A stretch of DNA of 64,000 nucleotides from Verrucomicrobiota bacterium (GTDB taxonomy: Bacteria > Verrucomicrobiota > Verrucomicrobiia > Palsa-1439), in NCBI GenBank assembly GCA_003164675.1, contig PLTX01000044.1:26576-90575 (forward strand), given 5' to 3'. Every line of letters begins with the position of its first letter. Within the stretch, counting starts at the first letter, position 1. The position numbers and the translations under genes were made by a program. Shown piece by piece: positions 56,091-64,000 of this stretch. The notes beneath the pieces were generated by a model. The model saw nothing but the letters and a program-made list of their open reading frames with translations. It ran no database searches and was not told where the DNA came from.

Positions 56091-56264
56091 CCGACACCGA
56101 AGTCCTTCAAATCTTTCGCGACACCCGCGCATTGCCGAAACGACGGCAAAGTAGATTTTGGCGTACAAGTGGAAAGTCTGCTAAGATTGCAGGTCGAGAC
56201 GTTTGATCCGACGGCCTGCCCGCTGTGTAAGACGGGCCAACCGGTCATGAAGCCGGGGAGTTGA
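56087..56264 (+). pseudogene. pyrE: pyrE with internal deletion
   Basis: GTG 56087 starts 'TDTEVLQIFRDTRALPKRR', the N-terminus of orotate phosphoribosyltransferase. Thirteen or so codons later another frame gives 'GKVDFGVQVESLLRLQVETF' and ends '[19 protein letters not shown]', the family's C-terminus, stopping at 56264. The whole PRPP-binding core (about 130 codons) is missing and the frame is shifted. The catalytic enzyme cannot be made. Either a real deletion (then another pyrE must exist) or an assembly collapse. Confidence 0.8.
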
Positions 56265-56299
56265 CGGGCCGGTCATCCCGGACGATGCGAGAGATTGAT

Positions 56300-59296
56300 A
56301 TGGTTAGCTGGATACTGAAAAAATTCTTAGGTTCGAAGAACCAGCGCGAAGTGAAACGGCTCTGGCCGATGGTGTACCGCGTCAACGAAATTGAAGCGGA
56401 ATACCAGAAGCTCACCGACGAACAGCTTCGCGCGAAAACGGACGAATTCCGGAAGCGGCTCGCCGAGGGCACAGCATTGGATGACCTTTTGCCCGAGGCG
56501 TTCGCCGCGGTGAAGAATGCCTGCCGGCGTCTTCTGGGAAAAGAATGGCCGGTGCGCGGCCAACCTTACAAATGGGACATGGTGCCGTTTGACGTGCAGG
56601 TCCTCGGCGGGATCGCCTTGCACAACGGACGGATCGCGGAAATGGCGACGGGCGAAGGCAAGACGCTGGTCGCCACCATGCCGTTGTACCTGAACGCGCT
56701 CGCGGGCAACGCCCATCTCGTGACGGTGAACGATTATCTCGCCGCGCGCGACGCCGAGTGGGTCGGGGAAGTGCACAAGTTTCTCGGCCTTACCATCGGT
56801 TGCATCCAACACGACCAATCGCCGGCAGTGCGCCGCGCGCAATACACCTGCGATATCACCTACGGCACGAACGCCGAGTTCGGCTTCGACTATCTCCGCG
56901 ACAATGGCATGGCCACGAACCTCGAAACCCAGGTGCAACGCGGCCATTTCTACGCCATTGTCGACGAAGTCGACTCGATTCTCATCGACGAAGCGCGCAC
57001 GCCGCTCATCATCAGCGGGCCGTCCACGGTGTCCACCCACGCGTACGACAAATACAAGCCACAGGTCGCCGAACTCTTCCGCGCGCAGACCATGTTCTGT
57101 AATCGACTGGTGAGCGACGCGAAGCAGTTGCTCGAAGGCCGCACCGACGCCGGGAAGACCAACGACGATCTCAACCGCCAAGCCCAAGCCGGCCGCTTGT
57201 TGTACGAGGTCAAGCTCGGGATGCCGAAAAACAAGCAACTGCAGAAGATGATGGAAGAGCCGGAGATTCGGCAACTGGTGGACCAGGCGGAACTCGAAGT
57301 GCTGAAAGATTCGACCAAGAAAGACATGCTCAGCCTGAAAGAGGAACTCTTCTTCACGATCGACGAAAAACAGCACGACGCCGACCTGACGGAGAAAGGC
57401 CGCAAATACCTCAATCCGAACGATCCCGACGCCTTTGTCATCCCCGACCTGGTCATGGCGTTGCAGGAGATCGATGCCCGCCAAACGCCGGAGGCTGAGC
57501 GCGAAAAAGAAAAGCAGCGCATTCAACAGGCCTTCGACGAGCGGAGCGAGAAGATCCACAACATTTCGCAATTGCTGCGCGCCTACTGCCTCTTCGAGAA
57601 GGACGTCGAATACGTCGTTCAGGAAAACAAGGTGATGATCGTCGACGAATTCACCGGCCGGCTTATGCCGGGCCGCCGCTGGAGCGACGGCTTGCACCAG
57701 GCGGTCGAGGCGAAGGAGGATGTGGCCATTGAGCGCGAGACGCAGACCCTGGCCACGATCACCATCCAGAATTACTTCCGTCTGTACAAGAAATTGGCCG
57801 GCATGACCGGCACCGCGGAGACCGAGGCGACCGAATTCCAAAACATCTACAAACTCGGCGTCATCGTGGTCCCCACCAACAAGCCTTGCGTGCGGAAAGA
57901 CGAAAACGACGTCATCTACAAAACGCGCCGGGAGAAGTACAACGCCATCATCGATGAGATCGTCGAGCGGCATCGCAAAGGGCAACCGTTGCTGGTCGGC
58001 ACCGTGAGCGTCGAAGCCAGCGAAGTGCTGTCACGCATGTTGGGCCGCCAGCGAATTCCCCACAACGTCCTGAACGCCAAATACCACCAGCGCGAAGCCG
58101 AGATCGTGGCCCGCGCGGGCCAGCGCGGTTCCGTCACCATCGCCACCAACATGGCGGGCCGTGGCACCGACATCAAGCTCGGCGAAGGCGTGCCCGACGT
58201 CGGCGGGTTGCACGTGATCGGCAGCGAGCGCCACGAAGCGCGGCGCATCGACCGCCAGCTCCGCGGGCGTTGCGCGCGGCAGGGCGACCCGGGCAGCAGC
58301 CGATTCTACGTGTCATTGGAAGACGATCTGATGCGGTTGTTCGGGGGCGGACGGATCGGCAATGTCATGGAAAAGCTGGGGATGAAGGAAGGCGAGGCGC
58401 TCGTCCATAGCTGGCTCAACCGGTCCATCGAAACCGCCCAGCGCCGCGTGGAAGAGCACCATTTCTCCATCCGCAAACACACGTTGGAGTATGACGACGT
58501 GATGAACAAACAGCGCGAGGTGCTGTACGGCTTCCGCAACGACATCATCCACAGCGAGAACCCGCGCGAGGCGATCTTCGACATCATCGAGGAGGTCGTC
58601 GAGGCGCGGGTTGTCGAGTATTGCCCCGAGGACAAACCGGTCGACGAGTGGGACCTCGAGGCATTGCTGCGGTGGGTGAACCAGGCGTTTCCGATCGGCT
58701 TGCGCAAAGAGCACATTGCCGGCAAGACCGCCGCAGAACTGCGCGATGTCATCCTCGAGAAGGTCAAGCGCGCCTACGAGGCGAAGGCGGCCAATGAAAA
58801 CCCCGACGCGCTCAAGGCCATCGAACGGCTCATCGTTCTCAACGCGCTGGACCGGCTCTGGCAGGAGCATCTGTACAACATGGACCAGCTCCGCGACGGC
58901 ATCGGCCTGCGCGCCTACGGCCAGAAAGACCCGTTGGTCGAGTACAAGACCGAGGCGTTCGCCATGTTCGACGAGATGCAGGACAACGTGAAGAACGAGA
59001 TCGCCAACAACGTCTTCCGCTCCGCCAGTTCGCTGGCAGCCTTCGAGAATTTCTTGCGGGCCCTGCCAACACAACTCAGTGGGCCGGATTTGGATTCAGG
59101 TTCAGCCCTGGGTCAGACCCCAAGACCACCAGGGGCTAAATCGCCAGGTGCCGCCGCTGGCAAAGACATCGTTGAAGAAGCCATCGAAAAAACCACGGCG
59201 CCCATTCGTCGTGATGTGCCGAAAGTTGGCCGCAACGAGCCGTGTCCCTGCGGCAGCGGCAAGAAATACAAGAACTGCTGCGGAAGAAACGCCTGA
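56300..59296 (+). CDS. secA: Preprotein translocase ATPase SecA
   Basis: Start ATG 56300 ('[23 protein letters not shown]'), 998 residues. Walker A 'MATGEGKT' (115-122), '[19 protein letters not shown]', the motif '[13 protein letters not shown]', '[11 protein letters not shown]' and '[26 protein letters not shown]' are all present. The C-terminus carries the zinc tail '[14 protein letters not shown]' that binds SecB or ribosomes. It powers protein export through SecYEG. GAGAG lies about six bases upstream of the start. Confidence 0.98.
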   Translation: MVSWILKKFLGSKNQREVKRLWPMVYRVNEIEAEYQKLTDEQLRAKTDEFRKRLAEGTALDDLLPEAFAAVKNACRRLLGKEWPVRGQPYKWDMVPFDVQVLGGIALHNGRIAEMATGEGKTLVATMPLYLNALAGNAHLVTVNDYLAARDAEWVGEVHKFLGLTIGCIQHDQSPAVRRAQYTCDITYGTNAEFGFDYLRDNGMATNLETQVQRGHFYAIVDEVDSILIDEARTPLIISGPSTVSTHAYDKYKPQVAELFRAQTMFCNRLVSDAKQLLEGRTDAGKTNDDLNRQAQAGRLLYEVKLGMPKNKQLQKMMEEPEIRQLVDQAELEVLKDSTKKDMLSLKEELFFTIDEKQHDADLTEKGRKYLNPNDPDAFVIPDLVMALQEIDARQTPEAEREKEKQRIQQAFDERSEKIHNISQLLRAYCLFEKDVEYVVQENKVMIVDEFTGRLMPGRRWSDGLHQAVEAKEDVAIERETQTLATITIQNYFRLYKKLAGMTGTAETEATEFQNIYKLGVIVVPTNKPCVRKDENDVIYKTRREKYNAIIDEIVERHRKGQPLLVGTVSVEASEVLSRMLGRQRIPHNVLNAKYHQREAEIVARAGQRGSVTIATNMAGRGTDIKLGEGVPDVGGLHVIGSERHEARRIDRQLRGRCARQGDPGSSRFYVSLEDDLMRLFGGGRIGNVMEKLGMKEGEALVHSWLNRSIETAQRRVEEHHFSIRKHTLEYDDVMNKQREVLYGFRNDIIHSENPREAIFDIIEEVVEARVVEYCPEDKPVDEWDLEALLRWVNQAFPIGLRKEHIAGKTAAELRDVILEKVKRAYEAKAANENPDALKAIERLIVLNALDRLWQEHLYNMDQLRDGIGLRAYGQKDPLVEYKTEAFAMFDEMQDNVKNEIANNVFRSASSLAAFENFLRALPTQLSGPDLDSGSALGQTPRPPGAKSPGAAAGKDIVEEAIEKTTAPIRRDVPKVGRNEPCPCGSGKKYKNCCGRNA

Positions 59297-59363
59297 ACGT
59301 TCCACGCTCAACCGTGAACCTTCAACGGCCCATGAGTTGTTCAGGCGCTCGAAAGGTTGACTG

Positions 59364-60977
59364 TTGAGCATCGGAAATTGGAACCGGAAAGTTGTGTTGG
59401 GTCGTTGGCTGCTGCCCGTCATTACCGGCGTTTCATCGGCATGGGCGTTTCCCCCCTTCAACATGGGGCAGATGGCCTGGCTGTCCCTGGTGCCACTCCT
59501 GTTTGCCATCGAGAACTGCCCGCGGGGAGAAGCGTTCCGCCGCGGCTACATCGCCGGCCTGGCGTTCTTCGGAATGACGACGTGGTGGGTGGTGCATGTC
59601 AGTGTGCCCGGTGCCATCGCGCTCATCGCTTTTCTCGCACTCTACTTCGGCGCGGCGGCGGCTGCGTTCGCGATGGTGAGGACGCGGATCGCCGGAACGA
59701 ACACCGCATCGACGAGTGGAGTCGACGATTCTGTTGTTCGAAACCTGGCCGCCGCCGTGGTTGGCACGGCGTGTTGGACAACGCTCGAATGGGTGCGCGG
59801 ATGGTTCCTGTTGGGCGGCTTTCCGTGGAACTTTCTCGGCGTGAGCCAATGGCAAGCGGGCCCGCTGATCCAATTCGCCAGCGTGACGGGCGTGTACGGC
59901 ATCTCCGCGCTGTTGTGCTTTGTGAACTACGCGTTCTATTTCACAATTCGCCGGTTCATCCGTCAAATCGGCAAGCCAGCTCCGCTCCGTCGCTTGAGCT
60001 GGGAGTTTTATATTGCGATGGTGCTGGTGTGTCTGACCTTCATACGCGGGATCGGGGAGATCAGATCGGGCCAGGAACAGGAGACCCGCACCCTCCGTCT
60101 GGGGCTCGTGCAGCCGGACATTCCCCAGTCGCTGAAGTTCGAACCCGGCGAGAAAAAACTGATTCTCAGCCGACTGGCCGATCAGACGGATGTGCTGCTG
60201 GCCGATCACCCGGATTTGATCGTCTGGCCGGAAACCGCCATGCCTTGGGTCATTCAGAACGACCGGGAATCCGTCGAATTGGTCACCAACATCCTCGCGA
60301 AGTCGAAGGCCTATCTGCTGACCGGATATTTTGACGATCGCTACCCCAAGCTATACAACGCGGCCATTCTGTTCACTCCCCAAAGGGGAATCGCGGGCGT
60401 TTACCGCAAAATTCACCTCGTTCCGTTCGGCGAATACGTCCCGCTGCGGTCAATCTGGGCGCCCTTGTTGAAGAGGGTCGGGCCCAAGGACTACAACGTG
60501 GACAACTTCTTCGACATGAGCACCGGCAATGACTACACAGTCTTCGAAGTGAACGGATCTCGGTTTGGGGCCGTCATCTGCTTCGAGGACACGGTGCCGG
60601 GCCTGTATCGGAGCTTTGTGCAGCGCGATGTCGACTTCATGGTCAATCTCACCAACGACGCGTGGTTCAAAACCTCGCCGGAATTGCAGATCCACCTCGC
60701 CAACGCCGTCTTCCGCGCCGTGGAAAACCGCCGGCCGCTGGTGCGCGCCACGAACAATGGTGTCACCTGCGTTGTGAGCGAGCACGGCTTCATTCGGTCC
60801 CGGTGCTTGCCGTTCGCGCAAGGCAGCCTGAGTTGCGAATTGTCCCTGCCCGCCGACCGCACGGAAACGTTCTACACCCGGCACGGGGATGTTTTCGTGG
60901 CCGCATGCGCGGCCATCTCGGTGATTGGAATCGGGCTTGCCGCGTTTCGCGGCAATCGGCTAGAGTCCCGAGCATGA
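59364..60977 (+). CDS. lnt: Apolipoprotein N-acyltransferase
   Basis: TTG 59364 preceded by AAAGG at eight bases. The 537-residue product has an N-terminal set of about six membrane segments, then the nitrilase domain with the triad E290 ('VWPETAMPW'), K349 ('YRKIHLVPFGEYVPL') and C406 ('AVICFEDTVPG'). It adds the third acyl chain to lipoproteins at the periplasmic face. Its stop overlaps the plsY start in ATGA, forming an operon with plsY and gpsA. Confidence 0.96.
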   Translation: MSIGNWNRKVVLGRWLLPVITGVSSAWAFPPFNMGQMAWLSLVPLLFAIENCPRGEAFRRGYIAGLAFFGMTTWWVVHVSVPGAIALIAFLALYFGAAAAAFAMVRTRIAGTNTASTSGVDDSVVRNLAAAVVGTACWTTLEWVRGWFLLGGFPWNFLGVSQWQAGPLIQFASVTGVYGISALLCFVNYAFYFTIRRFIRQIGKPAPLRRLSWEFYIAMVLVCLTFIRGIGEIRSGQEQETRTLRLGLVQPDIPQSLKFEPGEKKLILSRLADQTDVLLADHPDLIVWPETAMPWVIQNDRESVELVTNILAKSKAYLLTGYFDDRYPKLYNAAILFTPQRGIAGVYRKIHLVPFGEYVPLRSIWAPLLKRVGPKDYNVDNFFDMSTGNDYTVFEVNGSRFGAVICFEDTVPGLYRSFVQRDVDFMVNLTNDAWFKTSPELQIHLANAVFRAVENRRPLVRATNNGVTCVVSEHGFIRSRCLPFAQGSLSCELSLPADRTETFYTRHGDVFVAACAAISVIGIGLAAFRGNRLESRA

Positions 60978-61606
60978 CGTGGCTCATATTCGCCGGGAGC
61001 GCGGTCGTTTCGTATGTTCTCGGTTCGATACCCACCGGGTTTTTGTGGGCGAAATCGCGCGGGATCGACATCCGCAAAGTCGGTAGCGGCAATATCGGCG
61101 CAACGAACGTCATGCGCACGCTCGGTAGAGGGCCGGGCATTGCCGTGCTGGTCATTGATGCCCTGAAAGGCTTCCTGCCCGTCTGGATCGCGCCCCTTGT
61201 GTTTTCGAATGTCGACCCCCTGTGGTTGCGGATTACCTGCTGCGTGTTCGTCGTCGCGGGTCACAACTGGACATGCTGGCTCAAGTTCAAAGGCGGCAAG
61301 GGCGTCGCGACCAGCGCGGGCGCGCTGCTGGCGTTTCTGACGCTGCCGTTGTTGTGCGGCCTTGGCGTGTGGCTCATCGTGTTCGGCATCTGGCGATATG
61401 TATCACTGGCATCCATCAGCGCGGCGGTGGTGGTACCGGTCGCTGCGTGGTTCCTGCAAAGTGACCCGAGGCTTTTCATGTTTACGGCGGTCGTATGTGC
61501 GGTCATCATTTACAAGCACAAGTCGAATATCCAACGCTTGTTGGCGGGAACAGAGAACCGGATTGGCAAGCCGAAACCCGAAAGCGGCGGAGGCGCGGTG
61601 GCATGA
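60974..61606 (+). CDS. plsY: Glycerol-3-phosphate acyltransferase PlsY
   Basis: ATG 60974 (four-base overlap with lnt); 210 residues, polytopic. The family motifs are 'SIPTGFLWAKSRGIDIRKVGSGNIGATNVMRTLG', 'VAGHNWTCWLKFKGGKGVATSAG' and 'IIYKHKSNIQRLLAGTENRIG'. It makes lysophosphatidate from acyl-phosphate and glycerol-3-phosphate. It overlaps gpsA by four bases, so the pathway steps are made together. Confidence 0.97.
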   Translation: MTWLIFAGSAVVSYVLGSIPTGFLWAKSRGIDIRKVGSGNIGATNVMRTLGRGPGIAVLVIDALKGFLPVWIAPLVFSNVDPLWLRITCCVFVVAGHNWTCWLKFKGGKGVATSAGALLAFLTLPLLCGLGVWLIVFGIWRYVSLASISAAVVVPVAAWFLQSDPRLFMFTAVVCAVIIYKHKSNIQRLLAGTENRIGKPKPESGGGAVA

Positions 61607-62598
61607 ACGTCACGGTCATCGGTACAGGCGGGTGGGGGACAGCGCTGGCGGTCTTGCTCCATGGGAACGGTCATAAAGTGGCGCTGTGGGGCCGGCTTCC
61701 CGAGGAAGTTGATCCGATCCTGGCGGCGGGTGAGAACAAAGCCTTCCTCCCGGGGGTGAAGATCCCCAGGGAAATCCTGGTAACGCTCGACACGGGGTCC
61801 GCGCTTCGCGGGGCCGAACTGGTGGTGCTCGCCGTTCCCTCGCATGGGATGCGATCCATCTGCGAGAAGCTAAAGCAATTCCTCACGCCCGGTCTGCCGT
61901 TGGTCAGCGTCGCCAAGGGGATCGAGAACGAAACAGGGGCGCGCATGAGCGAGGTCATCGCGGACGTGCTCCAGACGGACCGGATCATCGCGCTCTCGGG
62001 CCCGAGCCACGCCGAAGAAGTCGGACGGGGCATCCCCACCGCCGTGGTCGTGGCCGCCAAAGATCAGGGGCTGGCGACGACCGCTCAAAAAGCGTTCATG
62101 AATGAGCGGTTCCGCATTTACACGCACGACGACATCATTGGTGTCGAGCTGGGCGGCGCGCTCAAGAACGTCATTGCCATCGCCGCCGGTGCCTGCGATG
62201 GGATTGGCTTCGGCGACAACACCAAGGCGGCGCTGTGTACGCGCGGTTTGGCGGAGATGACCCGGCTCGGGGTGGCATTGGGTGCGCGGCGGGACACCTT
62301 GTTCGGATTGAGCGGCGTGGGCGACCTGATTGTCACCGCCTTTAGCCGCCACAGCCGCAACCGCAACTTCGGCGAACGACTGGGCAAGGGCGAAACGGTT
62401 GAGCAGATTGCCGCGAGCACACCAATGGTCGCCGAAGGCGTCAAAACCGCCAAATCAGCCTGGCAAGTGGCGCGCCGTCTGGGTGTCGACGTGCCTATCA
62501 CATCCCAGGTGTACGCGATCATTTACGAGGGCAAGGCCCCCAAACAGGCCGTACGGGACCTGATGACGCGGGAAGCCAAGCCGGAATTCGGTTCGTGA
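61603..62598 (+). CDS. gpsA: Glycerol-3-phosphate dehydrogenase [NAD(P)+]
   Basis: ATG 61603 overlaps the plsY stop. 331 residues with the Rossmann start 'MNVTVIGTGGWGTALAVLL', 'VSVAKGIENETGARMSEVI', 'LSGPSHAEEVGRGIPTAVV' and 'VELGGALKNVIAIAAGACDGIGFGDNTKAALCTRGLAEM' (catalytic Lys in LKN). It reduces dihydroxyacetone phosphate to glycerol-3-phosphate, the substrate of PlsY. Confidence 0.97.
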   Translation: MNVTVIGTGGWGTALAVLLHGNGHKVALWGRLPEEVDPILAAGENKAFLPGVKIPREILVTLDTGSALRGAELVVLAVPSHGMRSICEKLKQFLTPGLPLVSVAKGIENETGARMSEVIADVLQTDRIIALSGPSHAEEVGRGIPTAVVVAAKDQGLATTAQKAFMNERFRIYTHDDIIGVELGGALKNVIAIAAGACDGIGFGDNTKAALCTRGLAEMTRLGVALGARRDTLFGLSGVGDLIVTAFSRHSRNRNFGERLGKGETVEQIAASTPMVAEGVKTAKSAWQVARRLGVDVPITSQVYAIIYEGKAPKQAVRDLMTREAKPEFGS

Positions 62599-62659
62599 GG
62601 AGGTAGACCAACGAACAGTTGCGCCCCCGACGCGGTCAAAACGGTGGGAACTTTTCTTC

Positions 62660-63268
62660 ATGGAGCGTGTCATACAACCGGACGCTGAGAAAACGGCAAG
62701 CGACCATGAGTTGCTGGACCGCTGCCGGGCCGGCGATGAAGAGGCGTTCGATGATTTGGTGCGGCGCCACCAGCAACGGGCGTTCAATGTCGCCTTTCAG
62801 GTTCTTCGCGACCGGGAAGACGCCGCCGAGGTGGCCCAGGACGCGTTTGTGAGGATTTATCGAAGCGTGGAAAATTTTCGTGGGGACTGCGAGTTCACCA
62901 CCTGGCTGCACCAGATCGTGGTGAACCTCGCCCGCAACAAGCATCGCTGGTGGAAACGGCGGGGCCGCCAATCGAGTGTGTCTTTGGACAGCCCGGTGGA
63001 GATCGCCGATGGCGAAGTGCCGATGCAGGTACCGGCAAGCGGCGATGCGCCGGATGTGGAAACGGTGAAAGCCGAGTTTGTGGAACTGCTCAGCCGACGG
63101 ATGGAGGAATTGCCGCGCAAACTTCGCGAGGTGCTGGTGCTGCGCAACGTTGAAGACCTGAGCTACGAGCAAATCGCCGTCGTGCTGGATTGTTCCATCG
63201 GCACGGTCAAGTCCCGAATCGCGCGGGCGCGGGAAGCGTTGCGGGAACGCATGCGGGAGGAAAGATGA
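62660..63268 (+). CDS. ECF-type RNA polymerase sigma factor
   Basis: 202 residues. Region 2: 'DEEAFDDLVRRHQQRAFNVAFQVLRDREDAAEVAQDAFVRIYRSVENFRGDCEFTTWLHQI'. Region 4: 'LPRKLREVLVLRNVEDLSYEQIAVVLDCSIGTVKSRIARAREALRERM'. RpoE-like in layout. The next gene encodes its putative zinc-finger anti-sigma factor, 10 bases downstream, so it probably responds to an envelope signal. Confidence 0.95.
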   Translation: MERVIQPDAEKTASDHELLDRCRAGDEEAFDDLVRRHQQRAFNVAFQVLRDREDAAEVAQDAFVRIYRSVENFRGDCEFTTWLHQIVVNLARNKHRWWKRRGRQSSVSLDSPVEIADGEVPMQVPASGDAPDVETVKAEFVELLSRRMEELPRKLREVLVLRNVEDLSYEQIAVVLDCSIGTVKSRIARAREALRERMREER

Positions 63269-63278
63269 GGGCCAACGG

Positions 63279-64000
63279 ATGAAAGACTGCGATGTCATCC
63301 AGCCGGAATTGTCGGCGTATGTGGACGGAGAGTTGACTCCGCATCGACGAGAACTTGTTGAGGCGCATCTGGCGTCGTGCCCGCGGTGCCAGGAGGCACT
63401 CGCCCAATTGAAGACCCTCACCGTCGGCGTGGCGGCGCTACCGAAGCTGCAACCATCACCGCGATTCCTCGTCGAGGTGCGCCGCAAGATCGCGCGTGGC
63501 GACAGGCCCGAGGCGCTGACATGGCACGACCATCTGTTCCGGCCATTCTGGTTAAAGGTTCCGCTGGAACTCGCGGCGCTTGTTGCCGTCACGGTTTTGG
63601 TGACGCGATTGAAGGAGCAACCAGCCGTCGAGACCGTCGTCAGCGACCAGTTGGCTCAGGCGGAGAACTCCGGGAACGACCAGTCGCCCGCAGCGGAAAT
63701 CGAAGCGAAGCCCGAACAGCCAGCCGCAATGGAGCCGGCGCCAGCACCTCAGCCTCCGTCGCCGGCAGCAGTCCCGGAAAACGAGGTGGCAACTGCTCCC
63801 GCGGGCGAGCCCACGCCGTCACAAGAAGCAGCGACGACAACGGAGAATGGAAACGAATCGGCGGGAGATGTTGTGCCTGCTACCGTGTCTGGAGACTTCC
63901 AAGCGCCGGGCCCACAGGCGAAAACGGCTGTCGCAGGGAAGGCAGGCGGCAACAAGCCAGCCGTCCAGTCAAGACGAAGGGTGGCTGCGGTTAATCGTGG
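63279..64000 (+). CDS. Anti-sigma factor with zinc finger (partial, runs off the window)
   Basis: ATG 63279, 10 bases after the sigma gene; open to the window end (240 codons seen). The N-terminus holds 'LSAYVDGELTPHRRELVEAHLASCPRCQEALAQL' with the H-x3-C-x2-C of ZAS anti-sigma domains. A membrane segment ('FWLKVPLELAALVAVTVLVTRL', about residues 90-112) follows, then a Pro/Ala/Glu-rich periplasmic region. It should hold the sigma factor at the membrane. Confidence 0.9.
   Translation, partial: MKDCDVIQPELSAYVDGELTPHRRELVEAHLASCPRCQEALAQLKTLTVGVAALPKLQPSPRFLVEVRRKIARGDRPEALTWHDHLFRPFWLKVPLELAALVAVTVLVTRLKEQPAVETVVSDQLAQAENSGNDQSPAAEIEAKPEQPAAMEPAPAPQPPSPAAVPENEVATAPAGEPTPSQEAATTTENGNESAGDVVPATVSGDFQAPGPQAKTAVAGKAGGNKPAVQSRRRVAAVNR

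Noticed and set aside
54702-56168. A 488-residue minus-strand frame
   Set aside because: Antisense shadow of pgi caused by strong third-position GC bias.
56327-57985. A 552-residue minus-strand frame
   Set aside because: Antisense shadow of secA; composition and lack of start signals exclude it.

Overview
The window reads as a chromosomal piece of a moderately GC-rich Gram-negative bacterium, most likely a Verrucomicrobiota (Pedosphaera/Limisphaera-like) genome. This rests on several features seen together: a PEP-CTERM protein (30489), a pseudopilin with an H-x-DG tail (40083), exported proteins ending in an 'FYR' type tail, a very short DUF5679 zinc ribbon (29927), frequent GTG/TTG starts, and many dispersed palindromic repeats. 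The taxonomic call is inference; no rRNA is present.

Layout. 1-1.85 kb: diverged dispersed repeats, a FlgO/CsgG-like periplasmic gene and tRNA-Ala(GGC). 1.85-5.7 kb: a repeat-rich accessory island holding an XhoI/PaeR7I-type restriction endonuclease and its methyltransferase, bracketed by a 59-bp direct repeat, then a cysteine-rich mini-gene with an amber stop. 5.7-30.1 kb: mostly housekeeping and envelope genes: TPR glycosyltransferase, typA, mpg, yceI, a 944-aa coiled-coil protein, a SlyD-like FKBP, a SanA/YdcF-like protein, a YfhO-like membrane protein, mscS, a cupin, a nucleotidyltransferase pair, an esterase, icd, ychF, an aminotransferase, a two-domain nucleoside diphosphate kinase and the DUF5679 gene. 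30.4-46.0 kb: a beta-glucan (beta-glucoside) utilisation island. 46.5-50.8 kb: LysM lipoprotein, unknown exported protein and an ABC-2 exporter. 50.8-54.5 kb: a second repeat-rich stretch with a truncated DNA methylase remnant and small membrane proteins. 54.7-64 kb: core genes pgi, a collapsed pyrE, secA, lnt, plsY, gpsA, and an ECF sigma/anti-sigma pair running off the end.

How the island works together (inference). A binding-protein ABC importer lacking its own ATPase (31501-34723), an intact LacI regulator (34855) and a decayed LacI paralogue (37999) lie among a GH1 beta-glucosidase, two GH5 glucanases, a pseudopilin and exported carbohydrate-binding-like proteins. Three promoters share one architecture: TTGACA, then a 14-bp palindrome TGGTATCGATACCA (or a one-base variant) sitting on the -10 position. 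They precede the PEP-CTERM gene, the double-domain exported protein and the GH1 gene, which points to one LacI-controlled regulon. An exported module of about 230 residues with an 'NGGYGF.(A/P)WT' signature occurs twice in one protein and once, C-terminal, in a GH5 enzyme of the same island.

The window is also rich in gene remains: LacI paralogue, pyrE, SMP-30 lactonase, N-6 methylase, an alpha/beta hydrolase tail and a secreted-protein tail. It also holds a 123-bp MITE-like element in two copies with 18-bp perfect terminal inverted repeats.
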